Part shown: one piece after another, positions 21,372 through 30,900 of the stretch
Position numbering within the stretch: position 1 is the stretch's first letter
How the letters are laid out: each line of letters starts with the position of its first letter
Assembly: GCA_944739405.2 (NCBI GenBank)
Contig: OX123182.2
Coordinates: forward strand, 104,263,279 to 104,327,278
Origin: Euclidia mi
Lineage: Eukaryota > Arthropoda > Insecta > Lepidoptera > Erebidae
Reading direction: 5' to 3'
DNA length: 64,000 bases
Notes under the pieces: model-generated
Told to the model about the DNA's origin: nothing
The model's database searches: none
What the model saw: only the letters and a program-made list of their open reading frames with translations
Translations under genes and position numbers: made by a program

Positions 21372-21831
21372 TATATTACACCTAGGCTTCTCTTTTGTAA
21401 TAAAAGTTCGCAGGTAATGAAAGAGTGGTGGCTAAGTTCGCCTATAAAATCTACAGTGACTGATCTATACCGCGCGTCAGTACAGATGACATCAATAAGC
21501 GAGGCACTTTCACCAACAAAATGCGTGGCAACCGGCACTATTTGGGTCAGGTTGCTACAGATAAGGAATTGATTAAATTTATTTCTATTGCTGCTAGACT
21601 CGTCTAGCATGTTTACATTAAAGTCTCCTAGCAGTATGATATTATCATATGGCGCTAAGGCACAAAGGCTTTCTGTGATTCCATCTAAGAAGGTATCTAA
21701 CTCAAGCCAGGGTGGTTTGTAAGCAGTTCCTATTAAAAATTTTTTTGTTTTAACTGTAGTACTGATCCACATTTGCTCTACATTAGGATGATGAGGATGA
21801 AGCTGAGTATGTGTACTTATACCAGTTTTAA
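21371..21831 (-). pseudogene. LINE endonuclease fragment
   Basis: The frame contains KFLIGTAYKPPW, LLGDFNVNML and the S-H-H-S-F block, so it is the C-terminal half of an apurinic-type endonuclease. It is truncated at the insertion border (about 21831) and separated from the reverse transcriptase by a frameshift near 21371. Confidence 0.7.
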
Positions 21832-21839
21832 TATAAAAG

Positions 21840-23489
21840 GTAAATTATAACCCGACCGCTAGATTGAACCGTAGTACCCAAAGGCTGATCAAGGAGTGCC
21901 AGCACGCGATCGATGAAGATACGGTGACCCATTTATTGCGACCACGTAATGTTCTACCCCCTAAACTGTATGGTTTGCCAAAGGTGCACAAAAACAACGT
22001 TCCCTTACGGCCTATAGTCAGTCAAGTGGATTCACCTACTTATGAACTAGCTAAACATGTAGCTAAGGTCCTGCGACCATTGGTGGGTAGAACAACATCG
22101 TATGTCAAAGACTCCCGACATTTCATTGAGATTCTACGGCAGAGTAACGTTAGTGATAAAGAAGTGACGGTCAGTTTCGACGTAGAATCACTTTTCACAA
22201 ACGTACCTATAACAGACTGCATGGAGGTAATTAGACGTAGGATCAGTGAGGACCATATTGCTGTGGTATATGCCGACCTGGTACATCTTTGCCTGACCAC
22301 GAATTACTTCTTATATAGAGGTGAGTACTACCTACAAATTGATGGCGTAGCGATGGGCAGCCCGGTAGCTCCAGTGGTAGCCAACCTATGGATGGAACAT
22401 TTTGAAAACCAAGCCATTGCTACTGCCCCATTAAGTGTAAAAATTTGGAAACGGTACGTAGACGACATTTTCTGTGTTATGGAAGGCGATGAAGAGATGG
22501 TTCAAGAGTACTTGGCACATTTAAACAGCATCCACAGTAAAATGAGTTTTACCTATGAAATCGAAAGGGACAGAAGAATGGCGTTCCTCGATGTTATGAT
22601 TGGCGTACGGGATGACGGTTCATTAAGCCACTCTGTATACAGAAAGCCAACACACACAGATCGCTATCTACACGCCGACTCACATCATCACCCACGTCAA
22701 CTGAATTCCGTTATTACGTCGCTTTCCGACCGGGCATACAGCTTGTGTGACGATGAACATTTGGGTAAGGAACTTTCGCATTTAAGCGACGTTCTACACA
22801 AAAACGGATACAGTAGGCGAATCAGACCACCCAGACATACTAAAAAACACCTGGACTTCAAGGTTGAACGACACCCAGCGTACTTACCGTACGTCAAAGG
22901 AGTGACAGATAAGATCGCCAATATTCTTAACAAAGTTTCAGTAAAACCTATTTTCACTCCTTTTAAGAAACTGTCTCAATATATAAGAACGCCGAAAGAC
23001 AGTCTTCCATTAGAAAAGCCAGGTGTATACAAAGTTGACTGCAGCTGTGGCAGTTCCTATATAGGACAAACGAAACGCACCATCTCTTGCCGGATAAAGG
23101 AACACATCAGGGCAGTCAAAAATAACGAGCCACATAAGTCAGCCATAGCTCAACACCTTTTAAACTCGGGTACCGACCACTGGATTGAGTTACACAACCC
23201 TCAGGTGCTTTCGACAGAACGCCACTACATACCTCGAATGGTTAGGGAGGCCATTGAAATCAAAAAGTTTAATAATTTCAATAGAGAGGATGGGTTTCAA
23301 CTGTCGAGTATCTGGCATCCAGTGGTGCGTCTATGTAAAACCCGTGAAACGGAAAAACTCAAACCGCGAGCTGACGTAGTGAGTGTAGTATGTCATGATC
23401 GGGTACAGTGCGATAGTGAAAACAGTGGCAGTGGTGTTGTACGCAAAAAACGAGTAAGAAAGCGGGTAGACCGTTATACTTGCTCGTAA
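21840..23489 (+). CDS. Penelope-like reverse transcriptase with GIY-YIG endonuclease
   Basis: About 549 codons are open to a stop at 23487-23489. Reverse transcriptase motifs run PKLYGLPKVHKNN, PLRPIVSQVDSPTYELAK, SFDVESLFTNVP, QIDGVAMGSPVAPVVANLW and the catalytic RYVDDIF, then FLDVMI and YRKPTHTDRYLH. The C-terminal ~150 residues carry a GIY-YIG nuclease: G-V-Y-K-V-D, S-Y-I-G-Q-T-K-R, then a conserved RIKEH. This RT plus GIY-YIG order is diagnostic for Penelope-like elements, which prime on nicked DNA. The N-terminal part is cut off by the LINE at 17352-21831, so this copy cannot make the full protein. The catalytic parts look intact. Confidence 0.88.
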   Translation, partial: VNYNPTARLNRSTQRLIKECQHAIDEDTVTHLLRPRNVLPPKLYGLPKVHKNNVPLRPIVSQVDSPTYELAKHVAKVLRPLVGRTTSYVKDSRHFIEILRQSNVSDKEVTVSFDVESLFTNVPITDCMEVIRRRISEDHIAVVYADLVHLCLTTNYFLYRGEYYLQIDGVAMGSPVAPVVANLWMEHFENQAIATAPLSVKIWKRYVDDIFCVMEGDEEMVQEYLAHLNSIHSKMSFTYEIERDRRMAFLDVMIGVRDDGSLSHSVYRKPTHTDRYLHADSHHHPRQLNSVITSLSDRAYSLCDDEHLGKELSHLSDVLHKNGYSRRIRPPRHTKKHLDFKVERHPAYLPYVKGVTDKIANILNKVSVKPIFTPFKKLSQYIRTPKDSLPLEKPGVYKVDCSCGSSYIGQTKRTISCRIKEHIRAVKNNEPHKSAIAQHLLNSGTDHWIELHNPQVLSTERHYIPRMVREAIEIKKFNNFNREDGFQLSSIWHPVVRLCKTRETEKLKPRADVVSVVCHDRVQCDSENSGSGVVRKKRVRKRVDRYTCS

Positions 23490-23614
23490 CATTCATCCAC
23501 CCGCAATACCCTCAGTACATCCGTGAACATGGCGCTTGCAACAGTGCCGAAATATCGGTTACTCCAAACGAGGTAGGTACGTGGTATATATCCTGAAAGA
23601 CAATTTAAATCAAA
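23490..23614 (+). repeat. Penelope 3' tail
   Basis: The sequence between the stop codon and the TSD repeats the tail seen at 1-106 and, inverted, at 17149-17248. It carries CCGAAATATCGGTTAC and ends AATTTAAATCAA. The matching inverted copy lies at the element's left end. Confidence 0.75.
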
Positions 23615-23627
23615 TGATATGCAATAT

Positions 23628-25517
23628 TTTCTCACTAAAATTATAAGCAAAACACTCGTCTTCATGTGTTATCGTCTTATTATGTCTTGGTTTTTCCAAA
23701 TCACTACATTTCATAAGAACCATTTCTACCGATTCGCACGGTTTTCTTAATATATCTACGACACGTGGTTGATCAGGCCGTTTGTCTGTAGATTTATTAA
23801 GATCCGTATTCACATTCTTCTCCTGGCTTCCACTCAACTCATTCAATCTTTTCTTCTGACCTCTCGTTAGTACTGCCATAACTTGTGCATGCATACTCTT
23901 TAATTCATCCGATGTCGTACTTACGCGTGATAAGGCATCTGCAATAACGTTTTCTTTTCCTTTAACATACACAACATCAAAATTATATTCTTCCAAAACT
24001 ATACGAAATTTAAGTAATCTACTGGATGGATCTTTCATTCCAAAGAGATAAACTAATGGTTTATGATCTGTCATGATGGTAAACTTCCTGCCATAAAGAT
24101 ACGGTCTAAAGTGCTTGACTGACCAAACTATTGCCAAAAGTTCCTTTTGAATTGTTGGATAATTCTTTTCAGCTTTATTTAACGGCCTACTTGCATAAGC
24201 AACTGGTCTTAGATCTTTGTTACATAAAACTGAACCTACAGCCGTACCAAAAGCATCTGTTTGTAAAATGAACTCATTATTGTTAGAAAAATCAGGATAT
24301 TGCAAAATAGGTGATGATATCAGCGAGTTTCTAAGAAATTCAAACGATTCTCGACATTCTTTTGTCCAAACAAATGGTTCATTCTTTCTGCATAATTTAT
24401 TTAATGGTAGAGTTATATTCGCAAATGACTTAATAAATTTACGGTAATAGTTACAAAAGGCTACAAATCTTTTGACCTTATCAGTATTTGTAGGTGTCGG
24501 ATAATTTTGTAAAATTTTGGTTTTTGCAGGATCGGGGAAAACTCCTTTTTCTGACACTAAATGACTGAGATATAATATTTCTTTCCTAAGAAAGTCACAC
24601 TTTTGGGGATTTAATTTTAAGTTAACTTTCCTTAATCTTTCTAGCACGTTTATTAAATTTTTGTTGTGGCTACTCAAATCACGTCCAAAAATTATCAAAT
24701 CATCCTGATACACTAGACACTTGTCGTAATTTAGACCAGACATTGCAATGGACATCATGCGACTAAAAGAACTTGGACTTAGCTTAAGTCCCATTGGCAA
24801 ACGTTTCATTTGGTATTGGCCATCATTTGTCGTGAAAGCTGTTAGCTTTCTACTGTCCTGCTGTAATTTCACTTGATAGTACCCTTGGTAAAGGTCAAGA
24901 TGAGTGAAATATATAGCACCAGAAAGAGAGTCTAAGATTTGGTTTATATTTGGCAAAGGAAATTTATCATCACACACTTTTTCGTTTAGTTTTCGATAAT
25001 CTATAACTAAACGCCACCGTTTTTCGGTTCCTTCTTGATTTTTCTTCGGGACTAATAGAATAGGGCTTGACCATTCGCTATTGGATTCTTCTATTAGATC
25101 ATCTTCTATAATTTTTTTAATTTGTCTAGTTATTTCTGGTTTTAATGCTTGAGGTAATCTATATGGTTTTACATATTGGGGTTTTGAATTTGGTTTCACT
25201 GTAATAGTTTGTTCATAAATATTAGTAGTGGATAACTTGTCCCCATTTAAATAAAAAACATCACAATACTTTGCACAAATTGACTCAATAGATTCCTTTT
25301 CATCTGTATTTAAATGATTTAACTTTAACTCATCTAGCAACATTTTTAACCTATTAGCATTCACTTCACTTTTATCAAATTTATACATACTATACTCACT
25401 TAACGGTTGCAACTCACCTACAGAAAACGGCAATGTTAAGTCTTGATCAGTTACATTTAATATTTTAACAGGAATTCTATAGTTCTTTTCTTTCGTTATT
25501 GCATTTGCCAAAAACAC
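23628..25517 (-). pseudogene. Gypsy reverse transcriptase and RNase H
   Basis: The minus-strand frame of about 630 codons runs from the protease side into the Penelope insertion. Reverse transcriptase motifs are WSSPILLVPKKN, WRLVIDYRKLNEK, FTHLDLYQGYYQV, FTTNDGQYQMKRLPMGL and the active-site YQDDLIIF. RNase H follows with LQTDAFGTAVGSVL, YPTIQKELLAIVW and a TDHKPL motif. A chromatin-tether-like linker leads to the break. It reads in frame into the integrase when the Penelope insert is removed. An in-frame TGA separates it from the protease near 25539. Enzymes of this kind copy the element RNA into cDNA inside virus-like particles. Confidence 0.85.
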
Positions 25518-25538
25518 ATCCTTCGCTAACTCTCTCCC

Positions 25539-26102
25539 TCAAACAACAACATCATCATTCATATGTTTTCCTAGATAAACGTAATGTATAGATTCGGAAC
25601 GACTTGTAATATAAAGTATATTATCAGTTTTATGCTGCTCTTCAATAAATTCTAAATAATGTTTTTTATTTGCCTTAATAAGTGTTAAGATATTTGACGC
25701 TAAATTAATATTCGCATAAAATTTGTTTAAAAAATCTAAGCCGAGTATACCATCTGCTCTCAGTGGTAAACTATCAAAAACAATAAACTTATGACGAAAT
25801 ATTTCATCGTCATTTCTCAAATTTAAATCAACTAAACCTTGAGACCGTTTCTGACCACCTATTCCATTTATCAAAGTATCATCATTAGAAACTAAAATAT
25901 TTTTAGGTAATGCTTCTTTCTTTATAATAGATAAAGAAGCACCCGTATCCACAAGCCAGTAATATTTAATGTTATTGACATGAAGTGCAATATATTTGGC
26001 ATTACCGTCATATGATAAAATTATATGTTTAACCTCGAAAAAACTTATCTGCCTCCGACTGAATATTATCCTTGTCGTTCTTACTACCGTGTGGTACATC
26101 AT
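25539..26102 (-). pseudogene. Gypsy aspartic protease
   Basis: The frame contains WLVDTGASLSIIK, the DTGA active-site motif, followed about 70 residues later by ADGILGLDFL, the conserved flap-end block of retroviral-type proteases. It would cleave the Gag-Pol polyprotein. The frame stops at a TGA just before the reverse transcriptase region and shifts relative to gag near 26110. Confidence 0.8.
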
Positions 26103-26111
26103 GCTGTTTTC

Positions 26112-27236
26112 CTACAAAAACTTTGCGTGTTTTACCATGGTTATTAAAATATCGCGCTCCTCTGTTACTACTTCCTCTAGAAACCCTATTACGATTCTGT
26201 ACATAATCAAAACTTGAATGTGATTCCTAAAACTACCATAACCACGTGGCATTTGACCTTGAATATAACTGTTATGATATTGACCTCGATAGTTGCGAAA
26301 ACTACCTCTTTGCTGGTGATAACCACGGGAACACGTGGCGTTATGATTACGCCGATTGTTAAAGTAATGCAGCAGGTTACCTGGTAGTGATGAGAGGGAC
26401 GATACCTCTTCGTCCTTTGCTGCTTGAATAGCGTCCTTGAGGCTGTCGTAGTTGCGCGCGGTAATGATTGTGCTCAACCATGGACTGCGAAGTCCTTCTG
26501 AAAAAATTTTAAGGGCCAACTTTTCATTTCTGGGTTTTAAAACTTGGAAAACATTGGAATCATCTTCTGCCTGTGCGATGGTTAAATCTGTTAATAATTT
26601 TTCTATTTCAGCACCATATGTCTCAATGGATTTTTTACCTTGCTTAATATTCTGTAATTGACTTTGTATTGCAATAAAGGATTTTTTCGGTAAAAGATGT
26701 CTTTTTAAATCTTTAATTAAATCATCAACAGTAAGTTTTTGTAAGACTGTGCAAGTCGTAGTTTCGCATTTTGTGATAATCTACTTTTTAAGACGAACGT
26801 AATTAAAATAATTTTACCTTTTTCATCCAACATGCCCGCATACATGTCTATCAAGTCAATCATCCGCTGCGTTGTCTCCTCAACACCGTCCATAGCTGGA
26901 ATCAGACTACTCGCCACCTTCATATCGAACTCCATTTTGGTAAACTTTGTCTTAGGTAAAATACACAAGTTCTTTATTTCCTCATACACCTTTCTAATAT
27001 TTTCGGATAACTCTACAGCCGATGTCAATAAATTGCTATCATTAGATTTTTGACAAGCAATATTATTTCCTTACATTTATCAAAACTATTTGACGCTTCA
27101 TTCAACTTATTTTCTACAGTTTTACCTAAATATCTACTCTGACCTTTTTTAATTAAGTATTGTCGGATAGTTACTAGACTATCATACTACTCTGTTAAAC
27201 ATTCAATCATTATATAAAAGTAATTTTATAAAATGC
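26112..27236 (-). pseudogene. Gypsy gag
   Basis: Two minus-strand frames (26717-27028 and 26112-26519, with a damaged join) form a capsid-like protein: an N-terminal helical part including KTKFTKMEFDMKVASSLIPA, and a C-terminal arginine/glycine/asparagine-rich stretch (RGSFRNYRGQYHN, PRGYGSFRNH) that would bind RNA in place of, or next to, zinc knuckles. The upstream part reaches about 27236, where an RTE-like LINE cuts it. Multiple stops and shifts show decay. Confidence 0.68.
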
Positions 27237-28841
27237 CATTAGCAATGATGAAAGCGTTATTGGCGTGGATGAGGTCGTGAAGGCACTGGGAAGTATGAAA
27301 GTAAGTAAGGCTGCAGGATATGATAGGATTACAGTCGAAATGCTGAAGGCTGGACAGGGCGTCATAGTTAGTCAGTTGCAGCGGTTATATAACTTGTGCT
27401 GGACCACCGGCCGAGTACCTAATGACTGGGCCACAGCTGTAGTTGTGCCTCTTTATAAAGGAAAAGGCTCGCAACAAGATTGCAAAAACTATAGAGAATC
27501 CTTCTCAGCATTGTTGGCAAATTGTATGCAAAGGTACTTATTGAAAGAGTTATGGAAGTAACCGACATGAAAATATGGGATGTACAAGCGGGATTCCGAA
27601 AGGGTATGGGATGCACGGATCAGGTTTTTTCCTTGCAAAGCATAGCCAAAAAGTTTTTGGCCAAAGGTCAAAAGGTCTTTTGCGCATTCGTGGATTTGGA
27701 AAAGGCTTACGATAAAGTGGTGAGGAATGAAATGTGGTCAGTGCTGTCAATGAATGGGGTGGACAGCAGCCTCATTCGAGCTCTGAAATCCCTTTATGAG
27801 GATTCTAGAGCTTGTGTGAGGATAAACGGGGCATACACTGACTGGTTTACCATCGAGAAAGGTGTTAGACAGGGATGTGTAGCGTCGCCGTGGCTGTTTA
27901 ACCTCTTCATGGACAGTTGTTTGCAAAATTTAAAACATAGTGACTGCGGATTAAGGATGAATGGGTTACTCGTCAAATGCCTCCTTTATGCTGATGATCA
28001 GGTAATACTTGCATCTTCAGCGGAGGAGTTGCAGGAGATGGTAGCAATCATGCATGGTGCGTTAGAGAGGAAAGGAATGAAAGTGAATGTAAGTAAAAGG
28101 AAAGTTATGGTTTTTGAAAAGGAGGAATGCGTTACGGCTTGTAATGTTTTGATCGATGGACAGCGAGTGGAACAAGTGAATGAGTTTGTTTACTTAGGTA
28201 CGTTGTTTACAAGAGATGGTAAGAATGAAGAAGATATTGAAAGGAGAGTTAATGCAGGTAATAGTGTGAATGGAGCTCTGAAAGCGTTTATGAACAGTCA
28301 AAACGTGTCCAAAAAGGCACGTTTGGCTGTACATAGAGGCGTGTTAGTGCCTACCCTTATGTATGGTAGTGAAAGTTGGGTATGGCAGAAGAGATTTGAA
28401 AGTAAAATAAATGCTGTAGAAATGAGAGCACTGAGAAGTATGTGTGGTGTGTCTTTGACCGACAGAGTAAAGAATTGTGTGATACGAGAGTGGTGTGGGG
28501 TAAAAGAAGATGTAGTGACAAGCATTGAGAAAGGCATGTTAAGATGGTTTGGGCACATGGAGAGGATGAATGACGATAGACTGACAAAGAAGATATATAA
28601 GGCAAGTGTGAATGGAACAGGACAAAGGGTAAGACCTAGGCGGACGTTCTCTGACCAGATTGGAGACATCCTGAAAAAAGGACAAGTCAGAAGTACCCTT
28701 AACAGAAGAGCATGCATGAGAAACTTGATGGGAGTGAGTGAAGCAAGTGAGGTATGTCAGGATCGTTGCAAATGGCGTTCCGTAGTCTCTGCCTACCCCT
28801 CCGGGAAACAGGCGTGAGTCTATGTATGTATGTATGTATCT
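27236..28841 (+). mobile_element. RTE-like LINE, 5'-truncated, inserted in gypsy gag
   Basis: Opposite in orientation to the gypsy host, it begins within the reverse transcriptase and ends in a (TATG)n tail at 28822-28841, typical for RTE-type LINEs. The left border lies close to 27236 but is uncertain; ACTACTCT occurs near both edges and may be part of a TSD. The endonuclease is missing. Confidence 0.7.
27265..28817 (+). pseudogene. RTE-like LINE reverse transcriptase
   Basis: The first part (27265 to about 27510) has KVSKAAGYDRITVEMLKAG and VVVPLYKGKGSQQDCKNYR. After one frameshift it continues to the stop at 28815-28817 with VQAGFRKGMGCTDQVF, FVDLEKAYDKV, GVRQGCVASPWLFNLFMD and the active-site LLYADDQVIL. 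The C-terminal part with EWCGVKEDVVTSIEKGMLRW, FGHMERM and SAYPSGKQA is common in lepidopteran RTE-like elements. The catalytic residues are present, but the shift and the missing endonuclease make it a dead copy. Confidence 0.8.
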
Positions 28842-29214
28842 AATGATTCACTACTCTTTGTATAATATTAGAATCAAGTAAGTAAAGTTATTGAGAAACG
28901 ACAACGCATGAAATGTGCCAGCTTGCATTTTTGTCGTGAGGTATCAAGTTCGCTGTGCCTTTGTGCACGATTCTATGTCGTTTTAATATTAACGTTATAA
29001 AACCAATGTTATGCCACAAAATATTAAACATCTATAGGTACACTATATAGTAATATTATTGATATATGTCTAACGCTACATAATTATTTACTACAGAAGA
29101 CGTATATAATTGAAATCTAAAGACATAATAGAAATAATTAAAATAAAATATATAACTTATTAATATGTAAACCTTATAGAAACGTCTGATCCTTTTTCAG
29201 TAGTAGGTATTCGC

Positions 29215-29493
29215 TTATCCTGATGTCTCAGCAGCTCGACCTCGAACGGATGCCCGGATACGTGCAATTGTACGAAGACCCATCTCTTCTTGGATCCAGC
29301 GACTGTGACACTTCTTATAGAGGCGTAAGCCAACGTATAAAAGGAAAACAATAGTTACCACGAAAATTACTAACGTCAATACGCTCAATCGCTTTAAGTG
29401 ACCTCCAATATCCTTCAGGGATGCACCATTGTCCCCGCCAGCGGCGTTTTGGCTAAGAAAGACCTCTTCCTTCTCGACGGTCGATCCACACAT
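29215..29493 (-). CDS. Small single-pass membrane ORF upstream of gypsy gag
   Basis: A 92-residue frame starts MCGSTVEKEE. It has a polar N-terminus, one hydrophobic segment of about 22 residues (LTLVIFVVTIVFLLYVGL, residues ~38-60) and a basic C-terminal tail starting YKKCHSRW. It lies between the leader and gag of the gypsy element and on the same strand. The family role is not established to my knowledge; I recall similar small membrane ORFs before gag in some insect gypsy elements. It could anchor RNA or particles at a membrane. It is intact although gag and pol are broken. Stretches 28842-29214 and 29494-29514 show nothing else. Confidence 0.55.
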   Translation of the reverse strand: MCGSTVEKEEVFLSQNAAGGDNGASLKDIGGHLKRLSVLTLVIFVVTIVFLLYVGLRLYKKCHSRWIQEEMGLRTIARIRASVRGRAAETSG

Positions 29494-29522
29494 ATTTGAC
29501 GCAAACTGTTTTAATATGTATA

Positions 29523-30622
29523 TACACCGCTATTTTTTAATTAGTACAAAAACTTTAAGGACAGATTAGCGAAGATATTATTATCATATATGTGACGTAA
29601 GAATTTCATAATATCAATAAAGAGCAAAGTTATTATCATTTGTTTATTGTAGAAAATCTCACTTAAATCATAGTCATATTTTACAATCCATTCACTAATT
29701 CATTGATAATATTCCATCCTGCTCATTCGCATTCTCTCTGTCGCACTTATGATGTAGGTAGCCATAGAAAATAAAATGAAGAAAAATAATAAATGTAGGT
29801 AGTTATTTTTTAATTTTGTTAATTCTACCCTCTCCTTCATACTTCATTCGGGCTTAGGACCAGCAAAATTTATCGTTTAACAAGTAATTAAATACGGAGG
29901 TATGTAATTAGAAAGCAAACAAATATCAAAATAAAAGAACGTGTTCTGGACTAAAAGAAAAGTGTAATTTTGGCGTATTTATGAAGTTAGAATCATCTGC
30001 TATTTACAATATTATTTTATCATCATCATGTCAGCCTAGAGACGTCCACTGCTGGACATAGGTCTTCCTCAAGGTGTGTGGAGAACACAAACCGATTTTG
30101 AGCCGCCCGCATCAAATTATTATTTACTTAAGTACGTATTATTTACTAAACTTACAAGTATTTCCATTGTCCTTCGAAATGTCCACCACCGTTGTCAAAA
30201 GCATCCAATATGCACTGTTTTAATTGTTTGACACTGACCGGATCACTTTTGTACACTCACAATAAGATGTCCATGGGTACACAGCTGCACTCGCGATTTT
30301 TCCACTCAAAAAGTACGCACGAAGCATAGCTACATACTCCCGTGATATGAACTGATTTGTCGCATCGTTGGGGCGTGGCGCAGGCGCAGAGGGGCGGGGG
30401 GGGAGAGGAATTTATCAATGGTTCATTTTACTATGATACTCGTAGTACTCGGGTCGGTCATAGTATTAGTATTGCATTTACCAATTATCACGTATTTTTG
30501 TGGACAGTTTTGAGACAGTTTTGGGACTTAGTGTTTTTATTTTTTAACTACATAAATATGATCAGTTAAAGATACTTAGTGCTGTGTTAAATTTTTTGTA
30601 CTAATTAAAAAATAGCGGTGTA
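29523..30622. mobile_element. Non-autonomous DNA transposon (MITE-like) with 8-bp TSD
   Basis: The ends form a TIR of about 30 bp starting TACACCGCTATTTTTTAATT on both sides. TATGTATA flanks the element (29515-29522 and 30623-30630). An 8-bp TSD is usual for hAT and P superfamilies, but the TIR does not match the common hAT start, so the class stays open. The 1.1 kb interior encodes no transposase and holds a SINE-like fragment. It interrupts the leader between the gypsy primer-binding site and the small membrane ORF. Confidence 0.8.
30015..30115 (-). repeat. SINE/LINE 3'-end fragment
   Basis: The stretch contains CATCATCATG, then GTCCACTGCTGGACATAGG and TCTTCCTCAAGG, a module common in lepidopteran retroposons and shared in form with the SINE at 58758-59058. 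On the minus strand the CAT run is a GAT-type tail. No 5' head is present. Confidence 0.55.
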
Positions 30623-30685
30623 TATGTATAATCTATTTATAGCCACTTATTACTTCAAAAAGAAACCCCTTAGCAGAGCCCTAGG

Positions 30686-30696
30686 CAGGGTCGCCA
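30686..30696 (-). promoter_or_regulatory. Gypsy primer-binding site
   Basis: Directly next to the 5' LTR the minus strand reads TGGCGACCCTG, a good match to the tRNA primer-binding sites beginning TGGCGACC used by many insect gypsy elements. It starts minus-strand cDNA synthesis and confirms element orientation. Confidence 0.7.
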
Positions 30697-30896
30697 TGTA
30701 ATGTTGGGGTTTGTGAGAGTGAAACAACCACATCGGTCAACCTATCTTTAATGAATAATAATCAAACATACAATATAAAATGCGCACATCGCGGAAAGGC
30801 AAGTCAGCAAAATATGTATCTATCGTTATAAGGAATCGTACAGAATATACTTATTGCTATTAAGGAGCATATATACTTATTAATTATTACACTTCA
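30697..30896 (-). repeat. Gypsy 5' LTR (200 bp)
   Basis: It matches the left LTR over all 200 bp by eye. The first bases in element orientation are TGAAGTGTAATAATT. TSD CATC follows at 30897-30900, after which the LINE ORF2 resumes in frame. Confidence 0.88.
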
Positions 30897-30900
30897 CATC

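Larger units (their letters stand above)
17352..21831 (-). mobile_element. CR1/Jockey-group LINE nested in Penelope element
   Basis: On the minus strand the LINE ends in a (TTTC)n tail at 17352-17388. It is flanked by TATAAAAAG (17343-17351) and TATAAAAG (21832-21839), a TSD with one base of length change. It holds a 5'-truncated endonuclease, a reverse transcriptase, and about 1.9 kb of non-coding sequence after the stop at 19227. That long 3' region includes an approximate 90-bp tandem duplication at 17648-17820 and an ATT-rich tail-like stretch at 18960-18990 that may be an older insertion. Confidence 0.72.
17149..23614 (+). mobile_element. Penelope-like element with nested LINE
   Basis: The insert is flanked by a 13-bp TSD TGATATGCAATAT (17136-17148 and 23615-23627), and the gypsy pol frame is restored when it is removed. 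The left 100 bp is an inverted copy of the element's own 3' tail. The coding part starts at about 17250, is interrupted by a LINE at 17352-21831, and resumes to a stop at 23489, followed by the same tail seen at 1-106. Insertion into gypsy occurred before the LINE entered. Confidence 0.82.
14833..30896 (-). mobile_element. Ty3/gypsy LTR retrotransposon (mdg1/412-like) with nested insertions
   Basis: Two 200-bp LTRs (14833-15032 and 30697-30896) match with no difference visible by eye and are bordered by CATC. The element runs on the minus strand: primer-binding site at 30686-30696, small membrane ORF, gag, protease, reverse transcriptase/RNase H, integrase, then a purine-rich tract at 15033-15042. 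Nested inside are a MITE (29523-30622), an RTE-like LINE (about 27236-28841), a Penelope-like element (17149-23614) that itself holds a LINE, and a short retrocopy (15200-15804). Without them the element would be close to 7 kb, normal for gypsy elements. Confidence 0.88.

Noticed and set aside
23490..23614. Hammerhead ribozyme in the Penelope tail
   Set aside because: Such ribozymes are known in Penelope-like elements and a GAAA core segment is present, but I could not find the required CUGANGA box in any of the tail copies.
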